Notes under the pieces: generated by a model | What the model saw: only the letters and a program-made list of their open reading frames with translations | The model's database searches: none | What the model was told of the DNA's origin: nothing | Translations under genes and position numbers: made by a program | Part shown: positions 8,431 through 16,498 of the stretch, piece by piece | How positions within the stretch are numbered: the stretch's first letter is position 1 | Layout of the letters: every line of letters starts with the position of its first letter | Assembly: GCF_003390925.1 (NCBI RefSeq) | Contig: NZ_QUBS01000090.1 | Location: forward strand, 1 to 64,000 | Reading direction: 5' to 3' | Source: Trinickia diaoshuihuensis | GTDB lineage: Bacteria; Pseudomonadota; Gammaproteobacteria; Burkholderiales; Burkholderiaceae | DNA: 64,000 nucleotides

Positions 8431-9756
8431 TCAGGCCAGCGAGGGTTTGCCGCGGCTCACGGGCTCGTCGGGTTCGGCGATCGGCTCGATGCGGCCCATC
8501 ACGAACACGAACGAGACGATACCCACCACGAGGATGACGCCCGCGATCAGGAACGCGTTGGTGAACGAGTTCGTGGCGCCGACGATGAACCCCGTCACGA
8601 CCGGCGCCGCCACGCCCATCAAGTTGTTCGCGAAGTTCATGATGCCGCCGATCGTCCCTACCCCGCCCTTGGGCGCAATCAGCGAAGGCAGCGACCAGCC
8701 CACGGGTGCCGCGGCGGCGAGGCCGCCGAGCGCAACCGAGATCCAGACGATGGCCCACGTGGGGTTCGTGGTCAGCGTGGCCCCGAACACCGCGAGGCCC
8801 AGCACCATCCCGCATACGAGCACGGCCTTGCGCACGCGCGTCTCGTCACGGCCGCGCGCGATCAGATGATCGATGAGCCAGCCGCCGACGACGAGATCCG
8901 AGACCGTCGCCACCGCCCAGGGAATGGCCGCGAAGCCGGCGGATTTGAGGATGCTCATATGCATCGTCTGAACGAGATAGCCGGGCAGCCAGGTCAGGAA
9001 CAGATAGAACGAGTACCCATAGGCGGCGAAGCCGATCGTGAGTCCCCACACCTTCGATTTCTTCAAGAGATAGCCAAGCATCGAAAACACGCTTGCGCTC
9101 GGCGCGCCTTCGGGCGTTGCGCCGCCTTCGACGATATAGCGCCGCTCGGCCGGGGACAGTTTCGAATCCTGGCTCGGGTCGCGGTAGATCACGAAGAACG
9201 CAACGAAATAGGCGAAGCTCATGAACGCGGTCACCGCGAAGCCCCAGCGCCAGCCCAAGCTCACCACCACGACCGCGACGAGCGGCACGCCGATTACGTT
9301 CGAGAACTTCGCCGCGGCGTCGAATATCGCCGTGGCCAGCGCGCGTTCCTTACGCGGGAACCAGTAGCCCGTCGCTTTGGCGCTGACCGGAAAGCCCGGC
9401 GCCTCCGCGATCCCGAGCATCGCGCGCGCGGCGAAGATGCCGGCGAAACCGCTCGAGAGCGCCGTCACGGCCGATGCGATGGCCCACAGGAAAGAGCCCC
9501 AACGGCCGAGGCGCGTCACGCCGAGGCGATCGAGGACGATGCCCGCCGGTACTTGCAACAACGCGTAGGGCCAGAAAAATGCGCTGAACAGCAAGCCCAT
9601 TTCGGCCGGTGAGAGATTGAACGCCGCTTTTAATTGCGGCGCCGCGACGGACAAGTTGATGCGGTCGAAATAGTTGATGAGCACACCCACGCCCAACAAC
9701 ACGCCCATCACCCAGCGCCGCTTTGCGACTTTCTGCGTAGTCGTCGATGCCATCAT
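8431..9756 (-). CDS. MFS transporter, anion:cation symporter (sugar-acid) family
   Basis: The 441-residue protein has twelve predicted membrane segments. It starts with RRWVMGVLLGVGVLINYFDRINLSVAAP, the hallmark of the ACS family (glucarate, galactonate, phthalate-type permeases), and carries the loop motif DRLGVTRLGRWG near residue 85. A GAGGAG precedes two adjacent ATG codons at 9756 and 9753; the second has the better spacing. The upstream co-oriented gene is a gluconokinase, and a copy of the local LacI-type operator sits 116-131 bp upstream, so gluconate or a related aldonate is the likely substrate. That assignment rests on context. Confidence 0.85.
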   Translation of the reverse strand: MMASTTTQKVAKRRWVMGVLLGVGVLINYFDRINLSVAAPQLKAAFNLSPAEMGLLFSAFFWPYALLQVPAGIVLDRLGVTRLGRWGSFLWAIASAVTALSSGFAGIFAARAMLGIAEAPGFPVSAKATGYWFPRKERALATAIFDAAAKFSNVIGVPLVAVVVVSLGWRWGFAVTAFMSFAYFVAFFVIYRDPSQDSKLSPAERRYIVEGGATPEGAPSASVFSMLGYLLKKSKVWGLTIGFAAYGYSFYLFLTWLPGYLVQTMHMSILKSAGFAAIPWAVATVSDLVVGGWLIDHLIARGRDETRVRKAVLVCGMVLGLAVFGATLTTNPTWAIVWISVALGGLAAAAPVGWSLPSLIAPKGGVGTIGGIMNFANNLMGVAAPVVTGFIVGATNSFTNAFLIAGVILVVGIVSFVFVMGRIEPIAEPDEPVSRGKPSLA

Positions 9757-9846
9757 CGTCTCCTCGAATTTTGTCGGATTGGCTTCATGAAACTGTGGAG
9801 CGCGGCTCGCCCGGCGAGTACGGCCTCGATACGCCCCGCTATTGAC

Positions 9847-10428
9847 CTAGCGCTGCATCGCAGCATTATTGAAGATAGCGCTATCTTTGGAAATCGAACG
9901 ATGTCCGCTGCGCAAGACGGTACGGCGATGCCAGTCGAGCGCTTGATCGACGATCGTATCGAGCGGCTGCAATGCATCGACGGTAAGCGTGAGCGCTTCG
10001 TCGACGGGCGCCTCGAGATCGGCGAACTGACTTGCCACGAGGGAATTCGGCATGAAGTGGTTAGGGCGCGCCCCGACCCGTTTGGCCGCTTCCTCGGGAG
10101 GCAGATTCAGAAAGACAAAGCCGGCCGACGCGCTGCCGAGCCGCAAGCGCTCACGGTAGCGACGCTTGAGCGCCGAGCAAGCGAGCACGACGCGTTCGCC
10201 CCGCTCGCACGCGTGTCTCAGCTCCGCTGCGAGGCGATCCAGCCAATTCCAACGGTCGGCGTCGACGAGGCCGATTCCGCGCCGCATCTTCTCGACGTTG
10301 GCGGCCGGATGAAAGGCGTCGCCTTCGACGAAGCGCGCGCCGAGACGCGCCGCCACGGCGTGTGCGACGCTCGATTTGCCGCATCCCGCGACGCCCATGA
10401 CGACGATAGCCGATACAGTCTGGTCCAT
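9847..10428 (-). CDS. gntK: Gluconokinase (thermoresistant, GntK/IdnK type)
   Basis: The 193-residue protein phosphorylates D-gluconate to 6-phosphogluconate with ATP. It has the P-loop VMGVAGCGKSSVAHAVAARLG (residues about 9-29), EGDAFHPAANVEKM (substrate and Mg site) and LACSALKRRYRERLR near residue 85, all diagnostic for GntK. A perfect 16-bp operator is 22 bp upstream of the start. The C-terminal tail beyond about residue 170 is longer than usual and is partly encoded by a second operator copy (9872), which gives the odd peptide KDSAIFNN. It is co-directional with the permease 90 bp downstream. Confidence 0.93.
   Translation of the reverse strand: MDQTVSAIVVMGVAGCGKSSVAHAVAARLGARFVEGDAFHPAANVEKMRRGIGLVDADRWNWLDRLAAELRHACERGERVVLACSALKRRYRERLRLGSASAGFVFLNLPPEEAAKRVGARPNHFMPNSLVASQFADLEAPVDEALTLTVDALQPLDTIVDQALDWHRRTVLRSGHRSISKDSAIFNNAAMQR
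9872..9887. promoter_or_regulatory. LacI-type operator inside the 3' end of gntK
   Basis: AAGATAGCGCTATCTT is a perfect 16-bp palindrome sharing the core AGATAGCGCTATCT with the operator at 10450. It lies in the last codons of gntK and 116-131 bp upstream of the permease, so it could control an internal permease promoter or support DNA looping. Confidence 0.75.
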
Positions 10429-10449
10429 CGATTTCGGTTTCCTTGTCTT

Positions 10450-10465
10450 GAGATAGCGCTATCTC
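10450..10465. promoter_or_regulatory. LacI-type operator at the gntK promoter
   Basis: GAGATAGCGCTATCTC is a perfect 16-bp palindrome with a central CG step, as expected for LacI-family operators. It is 22 bp upstream of the gntK start in the region shared with the divergent LacI-family gene. Confidence 0.8.
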
Positions 10466-10554
10466 GTATGACCTAAAGAAAGGCGGCCTGAGCTCGCCTC
10501 TCGCTCTGATTCGTCACCCGCTCGCATACAATAACGAACGTTTGTGCGACGATT

Positions 10555-10570
10555 GAGACAGCGCTATCCT
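10555..10570. promoter_or_regulatory. Imperfect third operator just before the LacI-family gene
   Basis: GAGACAGCGCTATCCT matches the operator at 10450 except at three positions and ends ten bases before the regulator start codon. It suggests weaker autorepression. Confidence 0.6.
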
Positions 10571-10579
10571 AAACGAATC

Positions 10580-11608
10580 ATGACGCCCCCGACACCCAGG
10601 AAAACCCGTGGCACCGGCCGCCCCACCCTCGAGGAAGTGGCGCGCCTAGCTGGCGTGAGCACGATCACGGCCTCGCGCGCGCTGCGCGGCCTCAGCTCTG
10701 TCGGTGCGGAGTATGCCGATCGGGTGCAGGAGGCGGCGCGGGAATTGAACTACGTGGCGAACGCCGCGGCGCGCGCGCTGGCAAGGGCGCAGAGCGACAC
10801 CGTGGCCGTGCTCGTGCCGTCGCTGACGAACAATGTGTTCACCGACGTCGTCGAGGCAATTCATACCGTGCTACGGCCGCATGGTATTGAAATCTTGATC
10901 GGCAACTCGCACTACCTGCGCGACGAGGAAGAAGCGCTGGTGCGTCATTACCTTGCGTCGCCGCCCATGGGGATGATCGTGACCGGGTTCGACCGCAGCG
11001 AGGCCGCCCGGCGCCTGATCGATGCTAGCGGGGTGCCGTGCGTTTATATGATGGAGCTCACTCGCGCCGATAACGTCTATTGCGTGGGCTTTTCTCAAGA
11101 GGATGCGGGTGAGGCGGTGGCGCGTCATCTCGTTGCGCGCGGGTGCCGCCGCAATGCGTTCGTTGCGGCTCAGTTGGACCCGCGGATGTTGCAGCGGGGC
11201 GAGGGTTTTCGCCGCGCATTGCAGCGCGCGGGATTGCATGATCCCGAACTGGAGATACTGACGCCGGCGCCTTCGTCGATCGGGCTTGGGTGCGAGCTTT
11301 TGCGGCAACTCACCGCGCGGCGCCCCGATGTGGAGGGGATCTTCTTTGGTAACGACGACCTCGCGCAGGGTGCGCTCTTCGAGGCACGCCGGATGAACAT
11401 TCGTGTGCCGGAAGACGTCGCCATCGTCGGCTTCAACGATTTGGCCGGGTCAGCGGACTGCGTGCCGAGGCTCACCACCGTGCGTACGCCGCGCGCGCAG
11501 ATGGGACGCACGGCCGCCGAGCTTTTACTGTCGATTATGCGAGGCGAGACGGTCAGTGCGCCGATGATCGATCTCGGGTTCGAACTCGTGGTGCGGGAGA
11601 GTGCTTGA
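10580..11608 (+). CDS. gntR: LacI family repressor, probably of gluconate utilisation (GntR-like)
   Basis: The protein has 342 residues from the ATG at 10580; upstream in-frame codons run through an operator and are rejected. The N-terminal helix-turn-helix is RPTLEEVARLAGVSTITASRALRG (about residues 14-37) with the hinge YVANAAARALA. The periplasmic-binding-like effector domain follows (SDTVAVLVPSLTNNVF to the C-terminus). It is divergent from gntK, and three operator copies surround it, so it very likely represses gntK, the permease and itself, with gluconate or 6-phosphogluconate as inducer. The inducer is inferred from neighbours. Confidence 0.9.
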   Translation: MTPPTPRKTRGTGRPTLEEVARLAGVSTITASRALRGLSSVGAEYADRVQEAARELNYVANAAARALARAQSDTVAVLVPSLTNNVFTDVVEAIHTVLRPHGIEILIGNSHYLRDEEEALVRHYLASPPMGMIVTGFDRSEAARRLIDASGVPCVYMMELTRADNVYCVGFSQEDAGEAVARHLVARGCRRNAFVAAQLDPRMLQRGEGFRRALQRAGLHDPELEILTPAPSSIGLGCELLRQLTARRPDVEGIFFGNDDLAQGALFEARRMNIRVPEDVAIVGFNDLAGSADCVPRLTTVRTPRAQMGRTAAELLLSIMRGETVSAPMIDLGFELVVRESA

Positions 11609-11634
11609 GTGTGAGCATGTCGATGCGGTTTCCC

Positions 11635-11970
11635 TCAAATCCGCCCGCTTCCTCGCATCGCTTCCAGGCGCACCGAGGTCTTGACTCGCAGGTCGGCGAG
11701 GCGGGCTCTCTTCTCCTCGTATTGAGGGTGGGCGGGTGACATCGCGTTCAGTTCTTCCATCAGGGTAGCGATCTCCCTCAACATTTCGACTTCCGGCGGA
11801 ACGAATCCCGCATCCTTCAAGATCTTGAACGGCATGCGGAATTCATCGGGCGTCTCGCTAAATCCTCGATCCTCTACCTGGGGCTTCGCCCAACTTTTTG
11901 CGCCTTCAAGCTCCCCACTTTTTCGACTTTCCTCCAGTGCGCGTGCGATCTGTTCATCAAGAGTAGCCAT
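11635..11970 (-). CDS. DUF1992 / DnaJ-homologue subfamily C member 28 conserved-domain protein
   Basis: A 111-residue, charged, largely helical protein. It contains IARALEESRKSGELEGAKSW and the downstream RMPFKILKDAGFVPPEVEMLREI pattern, which resembles the small DUF1992 family (the conserved domain of DNAJC28). Bacterial members are soluble proteins of unknown biochemical role. GGAG lies ten bases before the ATG at 11970. It is convergent with the LacI gene and appears to be a single-gene unit. Confidence 0.65.
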   Translation of the reverse strand: MATLDEQIARALEESRKSGELEGAKSWAKPQVEDRGFSETPDEFRMPFKILKDAGFVPPEVEMLREIATLMEELNAMSPAHPQYEEKRARLADLRVKTSVRLEAMRGSGRI

Positions 11971-12196
11971 GAGAGTGATGCTCCATGTTCACATTCAGGT
12001 CATCGCCAAATTCGAATACGTCCGCAGCTCGAATCGATAGCCCGCCTATCATTCGATGAGCGTAATCTTTCGCATTCTTCACAATTTAAAAATATCAACA
12101 GAAATGCAATAATTACGGAAAATTTCGATCAATTCTCATATCGATGCGAATTTTTATTTATTCAGCGAAGAACAATAGCACAAGGATGCTGCGTTA

Positions 12197-12511
12197 TCAC
12201 CGCCGCCCCTTCATCCCCATTTCAAACAGACCAATCAGTATCGAATGCGTGCAGGACGCCCCTATCACTCCCCATGCGGGCACCATGATGGCAAACCAGC
12301 GCTGCTCTTCACTGCGCAAGGTCTGCGCCGTAAGCCTCGGGTAGCGCCGCCGGATAACGAGAGCACGGTACGCCGCGCGGATCCAGTAATAAACGTCGAT
12401 GAAGAGATCGTCGAGCGACGATGCCAAGATGATGACGCACGCGACGACGACAAGAAAATTAAACGCGCTGAAGTACGCTGCCTGCACAGACACGATCCCC
12501 GTATAAAGCAT
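12197..12511 (-). pseudogene. nfrB: Remnant of an NfrB-like membrane glycosyltransferase (N-terminus plus internal deletion)
   Basis: The short frame encodes a membrane segment (FNFLVVVACVIILASSLDD) and then DLFIDVYYWIRAAYRAL, RRRYPRLT and FAIMVPAW. That order matches the N-terminus of NfrB, the inner-membrane glycosyltransferase-like protein of the phage N4 adsorption/exopolysaccharide system, which is normally several hundred residues longer. Directly after VPAW the match ends and about 25 residues lead to a stop; the tail (IGLFEMGMKGRR) resembles a later part of the family, which suggests an internal deletion. An in-frame TTG at 12571 would extend it. A perfect FNR box lies just upstream. 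Surrounding DNA is unusually AT-rich. Confidence 0.6.
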
Positions 12512-12597
12512 ATTTTTGAACGACCCTCGGGGGCTCTTGTTGTGTGATCGAGCCGTATTTATGTGCACCAATTTATCGTTCAGGACACCGAATTAAA

Positions 12598-12611
12598 TTG
12601 ATCGCCATCAA
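12598..12611. promoter_or_regulatory. FNR box (perfect consensus)
   Basis: TTGATCGCCATCAA fits the FNR/ANR consensus TTGAT-N4-ATCAA exactly. It lies in the divergent region between the nfrB-like remnant and the globin-GAF-EAL gene, 87 bp upstream of the NfrB ATG at 12511 and 27 bp from the alternative TTG. A four-cysteine FNR is encoded about 4 kb away. Confidence 0.75.
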
Positions 12612-12710
12612 CCGCGCCTAGAGGTTCGTGTTTCGCGCAACACCCGTTTTTCATGCAAACGTTGTCGTGTATCGGTTCCGGTCGCGCAAGGAAAGAAGCG
12701 CTCCCCGTCC

Positions 12711-12724
12711 TTGACCCAGGTCAA
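12711..12724. promoter_or_regulatory. FNR-type box upstream of the globin-GAF-EAL gene
   Basis: TTGACCCAGGTCAA is a TTGAC-N4-GTCAA dyad, extended to CCTTGAC-CCAG-GTCAAGG (12709-12726). It is 54 bp before the start codon of the sensor gene, a suitable place for a class II activator site. Its core is almost identical to the site at 18831. Confidence 0.65.
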
Positions 12725-12778
12725 GGCTCGCGCAGATGGCCTTCGTCACACTAACTCCACATGTGAGGTCGCGCGGTG

Positions 12779-14875
12779 ATGCATCGCGATCGGTCGAAAA
12801 ATAGTATCGTTGGGGACCCGGTGAACGAACGACATCAGCAGGAAAGCGCCGAACCGCTCGAGTCAAACGGCCAGCACGGACCATCGTCACCGGCCGGGGA
12901 CTCCTCCCCTTACGGCCCCGCCGCTTGCAAGGTTCTTCATACGATTCAAGAAACGCTGCGGCAAGCCATTCCCGCGGCCATCGACCTTTTTTACGTTCGA
13001 CTCAGCCGCCTCGAATTGCCGAAGCAACTGCTCGGGACGCTATCGGACGACGAGCACGCGCATTTGCGCGCGGCACAAAAGGCCAACCTACAGTTGATCG
13101 CCAATCCCGAGCTCACCGAAGAGGCCCATCGCGCCTCGGCCATGAAGATCGGGCGCGTGCACGCGATCGTCGGACTAGACAGGCAATATTTGGCGCGTAG
13201 CCGCGGCGTTCTGCTGGGGTCGCTGGCCGATTGCATCGACGTGTCCGCATACGGCGAATGTCTATCGATATTGTCGCGCCGGCTCAATCGCGATTTGGCT
13301 TGGCAATTGGAAGCCTATGAATCGCTGCAAGAGGCCCGCCAGCAAGCCGTGCTCGCCATCACCGAACTCGCATGGTCGGCCGGCAGCTATTCGGACCTGA
13401 TCGCGCAAGTCGTTCGTATCCTCGCCTCGCTGGACGAAGTCACGGCATGCGCGATCGGCCGCCCCGATCATCAAGGCGTATTGCGTTTCGAAGCGGTGTC
13501 GGACGCGCGCATGCAAGGCTACCTGGAGGCCATGGAGGAATCCGATTGCTCCATTTCGATCCACGCCGACGACCCGACCGGGCAAGGCCCGGCGGGAAAC
13601 GCATGGCGCAGCGGAAAACCGGAGCGCGTCGTCAACTTCCAGACGGATCGGCGTGTGGCCGCGTGGAGCGAGATGGCCCGCAACGCGGGCTTTCGTTCGA
13701 GTGTCGCGATTCCGATTCGCGCCCCCGGCCACTTGCCGCTCGCGGTGTTGTCGCTGTACAGCGCATTGCCCGGCGGCTACAGCGGTACCAGTCAACGCGT
13801 CTTCGTCGATTTGCTGCAGACATTGCTCGGGTTCGCCCTCGCGCACATACAAGCGACCGAGGGCGAGGCAAACACGATTCCCTTCGGCGTGCGCCAGCGT
13901 TGGGTGACGCTGCTTCGCTCCGATGCGCTCCAAATGCACTATCAGCCCATCGTCGATCTAGCTTCGGGGGAGGTCAAGAAGGTCGAAGTTTTGGCTCGAC
14001 TCTACGATGGCGAGCAGTTGCTCGCACCCGGCGACTTTCTGAGCGTGCTCTCGACGGAGGATTTCTTCGCTCTCTATGTCCGCGCGCTCAAGCGGGCGCT
14101 AGAGCAGCGCAACGTCTGGCTCGAGGCGGGTTTCGATTTGGGCATGTCCATTAATTTGCCGTCGATGGCGCTTCACGACAGCCGCTACGTCGAGGCGACC
14201 CAAGAAGCGATGACGGCGCTCGGCTGTCCCGCGGGACGGCTCATCCTGGAGGTGCTCGAAACCGAGCGCGTCCCGCAAAGCCTCGAATGCCATGACGAAT
14301 TCGGCAAGTTCAAGGCAATCGGCGTCCTCCTGGCCGAAGACGATCTCGGATCGGGACACAGCAGCCTGGCTCGCCTGCACGAATTTCCGTTCGACCTCGT
14401 CAAAATCGATCGGTCTATCGTGGGCGAGATCAAACGCGACGCATCCGATCCGTTGCGCTTTGTCTACCAGTTGACGCGTCTCGGGCACTCGCTGCGGATG
14501 TCCGTTGTCGCCGAAGGGATCGAGGATCCCGCGCTCTTGCCCGCGCTGCGCGTGCTCGGTGTCGACGCGGCGCAGGGCTATGCGATTGCGCGTCCGCTAC
14601 CGGCAAACGAATTCTTCGCCTGGCTGCGCGAGCGCACAGGCGAACCGCCCCACGGGAACGAAACGAACCGTTTCGTCCAACTCGCGCAGTTCATGCTATG
14701 GGAAGAAAAACTCTCGCTCGTGATCGACGATGCGTATAGCCGGGAGCGGCTTCGCGACGGCCTATTCGCCACGCCATTGCAACGTCGGCTGGTTCAGGTC
14801 GCACTCGAATATGGCATGCGCAGCCCCCAATACCGAGCCCTGCGCGATCAGATGCAGACCGGCGCTCCGGCGTAG
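12779..14875 (+). CDS. Globin-coupled sensor - GAF - EAL cyclic-di-GMP phosphodiesterase
   Basis: About 698 residues. Residues about 50-185 form a sensor-globin domain: IDLFYVRL (distal tyrosine position) and KIGRVHAIVGL, where the histidine near 126 is the expected proximal haem ligand. A GAF domain follows (about 190-365), then an EAL domain (about 385-620) with EVLAR in place of EALLR, NLPSMAL, LEVLETE, AEDDLGSGHSSL, VKIDRSIV, AEGIED and QGYAIARPL. The acidic metal ligands and catalytic lysine appear retained, so c-di-GMP hydrolysis regulated by O2 is likely, though EVL and DDLG are variants. A GTG lies directly before the chosen ATG. Two FNR boxes upstream suggest low-oxygen induction. 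Confidence 0.88.
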   Translation: MHRDRSKNSIVGDPVNERHQQESAEPLESNGQHGPSSPAGDSSPYGPAACKVLHTIQETLRQAIPAAIDLFYVRLSRLELPKQLLGTLSDDEHAHLRAAQKANLQLIANPELTEEAHRASAMKIGRVHAIVGLDRQYLARSRGVLLGSLADCIDVSAYGECLSILSRRLNRDLAWQLEAYESLQEARQQAVLAITELAWSAGSYSDLIAQVVRILASLDEVTACAIGRPDHQGVLRFEAVSDARMQGYLEAMEESDCSISIHADDPTGQGPAGNAWRSGKPERVVNFQTDRRVAAWSEMARNAGFRSSVAIPIRAPGHLPLAVLSLYSALPGGYSGTSQRVFVDLLQTLLGFALAHIQATEGEANTIPFGVRQRWVTLLRSDALQMHYQPIVDLASGEVKKVEVLARLYDGEQLLAPGDFLSVLSTEDFFALYVRALKRALEQRNVWLEAGFDLGMSINLPSMALHDSRYVEATQEAMTALGCPAGRLILEVLETERVPQSLECHDEFGKFKAIGVLLAEDDLGSGHSSLARLHEFPFDLVKIDRSIVGEIKRDASDPLRFVYQLTRLGHSLRMSVVAEGIEDPALLPALRVLGVDAAQGYAIARPLPANEFFAWLRERTGEPPHGNETNRFVQLAQFMLWEEKLSLVIDDAYSRERLRDGLFATPLQRRLVQVALEYGMRSPQYRALRDQMQTGAPA

Positions 14876-14879
14876 TAGA

Positions 14880-14917
14880 AAAATCTTCTATCGATATTCG
14901 AATTCTCGATAGATTTT
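14880..14917 (+). terminator. Stem-loop with T-run after the EAL gene
   Basis: AAAATC/TATCG pairs with CGATAGATTTT around a loop, with a three-base bulge, and ends in four T residues. It starts five bases after the EAL-protein stop and separates that gene from the next. Confidence 0.6.
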
Positions 14918-14979
14918 GGAGCCCTTTTCCAGCACGATCGCTATATCATGCCCTCTCATCGATTGGCAAGAGAATCAGC

Positions 14980-16464
14980 ATGAGCGCGAACGATACGTTG
15001 CATTATCTCGACTACGCGGCCACGACGCCGGCGGATCCGCGCGTGATCGAAGCGATGTCCGCATGCCTCGGCGTCGACGGCGTATTCGGCAATCCCGCAT
15101 CGACCTCACACGTGGCCGGAACGCTGGCGCGCAAAAAGGTCGAACAAGCGCGAGCCCAGGTGGCGGCCCTCATCGGTGCGGACGCGGACGAAATCATCTG
15201 GACCTCGGGCGCCACCGAATCGAACAATCTCGCGCTCAAAGGTTACGCCGACGCGGCAACCGATCGACGCCACTTGATCACGAGCCGGCTCGAGCACAAA
15301 GCCGTTCTCGATACGATGGCAAGCCTTGCTCGGCGAGGTTTTGCGGTCACCTATCTATCGCCGTCGCCGGACGGCGAAATCACGGCCGACGCCGTCGCCG
15401 CCGCGCTGCGCCCGGATACGGGGCTCGTATCGCTGATGCTCGTCAACAATGAACTCGGCACGCTGACCGACATCGCGCCGATCGCTCGAATCGTGCATGC
15501 CGCGGGCGCGCTGTTGCATGTCGATGCGGCCCAAGCGCTCGGCAAAACGCCCATCGACGTGCGTGCGCTCGGCATCGACCTGTTGTCGATGTCCGCGCAT
15601 AAGGTCTATGGGCCGAAAGGTATCGGCGCGCTTTATATCCGGCGCGACATCACTTCCCGCATCGCCGCTCAAATGCACGGCGGAGGACACGAGCGCGGGT
15701 TGCGCTCGGGTACGCTCGCGACGCATCAGATCGTCGGCATGGGCACCGCGTGCGACGTGGCGGCATCGAAACTCGAGGCCGAGGCCGCGAGGATCGCGGC
15801 CCTTAGCACGCGATTGCGAACGTCGGTTCTGGCGCTAGGGAACATATCGGAGAACGCCGGCCCGGCGCGACGTATCCCTCATACGTTGAGTCTGACCGTG
15901 GATGTGCCGGGCTTCTATCCGGCCATGCTGGGCGATGCGCTCGCCGTGTCTTCCACGTCGGCCTGCAACTCGAGCGCCGGCACGCCGTCGCATGTTCTAA
16001 CGGCCATCGGCCTCGACGCGGATGCGGCGGGCCGAACCGTGCGCGTGAGCCTCGGCCGATTTACGACGGAGCGCGACATCGACTTCGCGGTGTCATGTTT
16101 CCGTCGCGCGATCGAGCAATGCCGCGCGACCGCATCGAGCGGATTTGCCGCCTCACGGCAAATCGCGCCGGCCGATCTGAAGGCCATCCGTCATGCGGGC
16201 TTTCGCTCCGTAATCTGCAATCGCCCCGACGGCGAGAGTCCCGACCAGCCGGCTTTCGAAGAAATCGCGGCGGCCGCCCGCGAATGGGGCATCGAGGCGC
16301 GCTATCTACCGATCGAGCCCGGCAGCATCGACGATGCACAGGTCGATGCCTTCGGCGCGTTGGTCGACGCATTGCCCAAGCCCATCCTCGCCTATTGCCG
16401 AAGCGGAAGCCGAGCCGGCATGCTTTGGAGCCGTCTTACGACCCGAAGCACGGCCGGAACGTAG
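14980..16464 (+). CDS. Cysteine desulfurase (IscS/NifS class V aminotransferase) fused to a C-terminal DUF442 sulfurtransferase-like domain
   Basis: A 494-residue protein. Residues 1 to about 385 are an IscS/NifS-like desulfurase: YLDYAATTPADPRV at the N-terminus, ATESNN, DAAQALGK, the PLP lysine in SAHKVYGPKGIGALYI (about 206) and the active cysteine in STSACNSSAG (about 328). Residues about 390-490 match the TIGR01244/DUF442 family (beta-lactamase-hydrolase-like), with FRSVICNRPDGE and the phosphatase/rhodanese-like loop AYCRSGSRAG (cysteine near 473). The first domain would make a persulfide from cysteine and the second could accept or transfer it. No iscU or iscA is adjacent; the next gene is the Fe-S regulator FNR (convergent). 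Confidence 0.88.
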   Translation: MSANDTLHYLDYAATTPADPRVIEAMSACLGVDGVFGNPASTSHVAGTLARKKVEQARAQVAALIGADADEIIWTSGATESNNLALKGYADAATDRRHLITSRLEHKAVLDTMASLARRGFAVTYLSPSPDGEITADAVAAALRPDTGLVSLMLVNNELGTLTDIAPIARIVHAAGALLHVDAAQALGKTPIDVRALGIDLLSMSAHKVYGPKGIGALYIRRDITSRIAAQMHGGGHERGLRSGTLATHQIVGMGTACDVAASKLEAEAARIAALSTRLRTSVLALGNISENAGPARRIPHTLSLTVDVPGFYPAMLGDALAVSSTSACNSSAGTPSHVLTAIGLDADAAGRTVRVSLGRFTTERDIDFAVSCFRRAIEQCRATASSGFAASRQIAPADLKAIRHAGFRSVICNRPDGESPDQPAFEEIAAAAREWGIEARYLPIEPGSIDDAQVDAFGALVDALPKPILAYCRSGSRAGMLWSRLTTRSTAGT

Positions 16465-16498
16465 TTTCGGCGAGCGCAGCGGTACAGCGCCGAGCGGG

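Noticed and set aside
8404-9612. 402-codon plus-strand frame opposite the MFS permease
   Set aside because: Antisense shadow of a clear twelve-helix transporter; no family resemblance.
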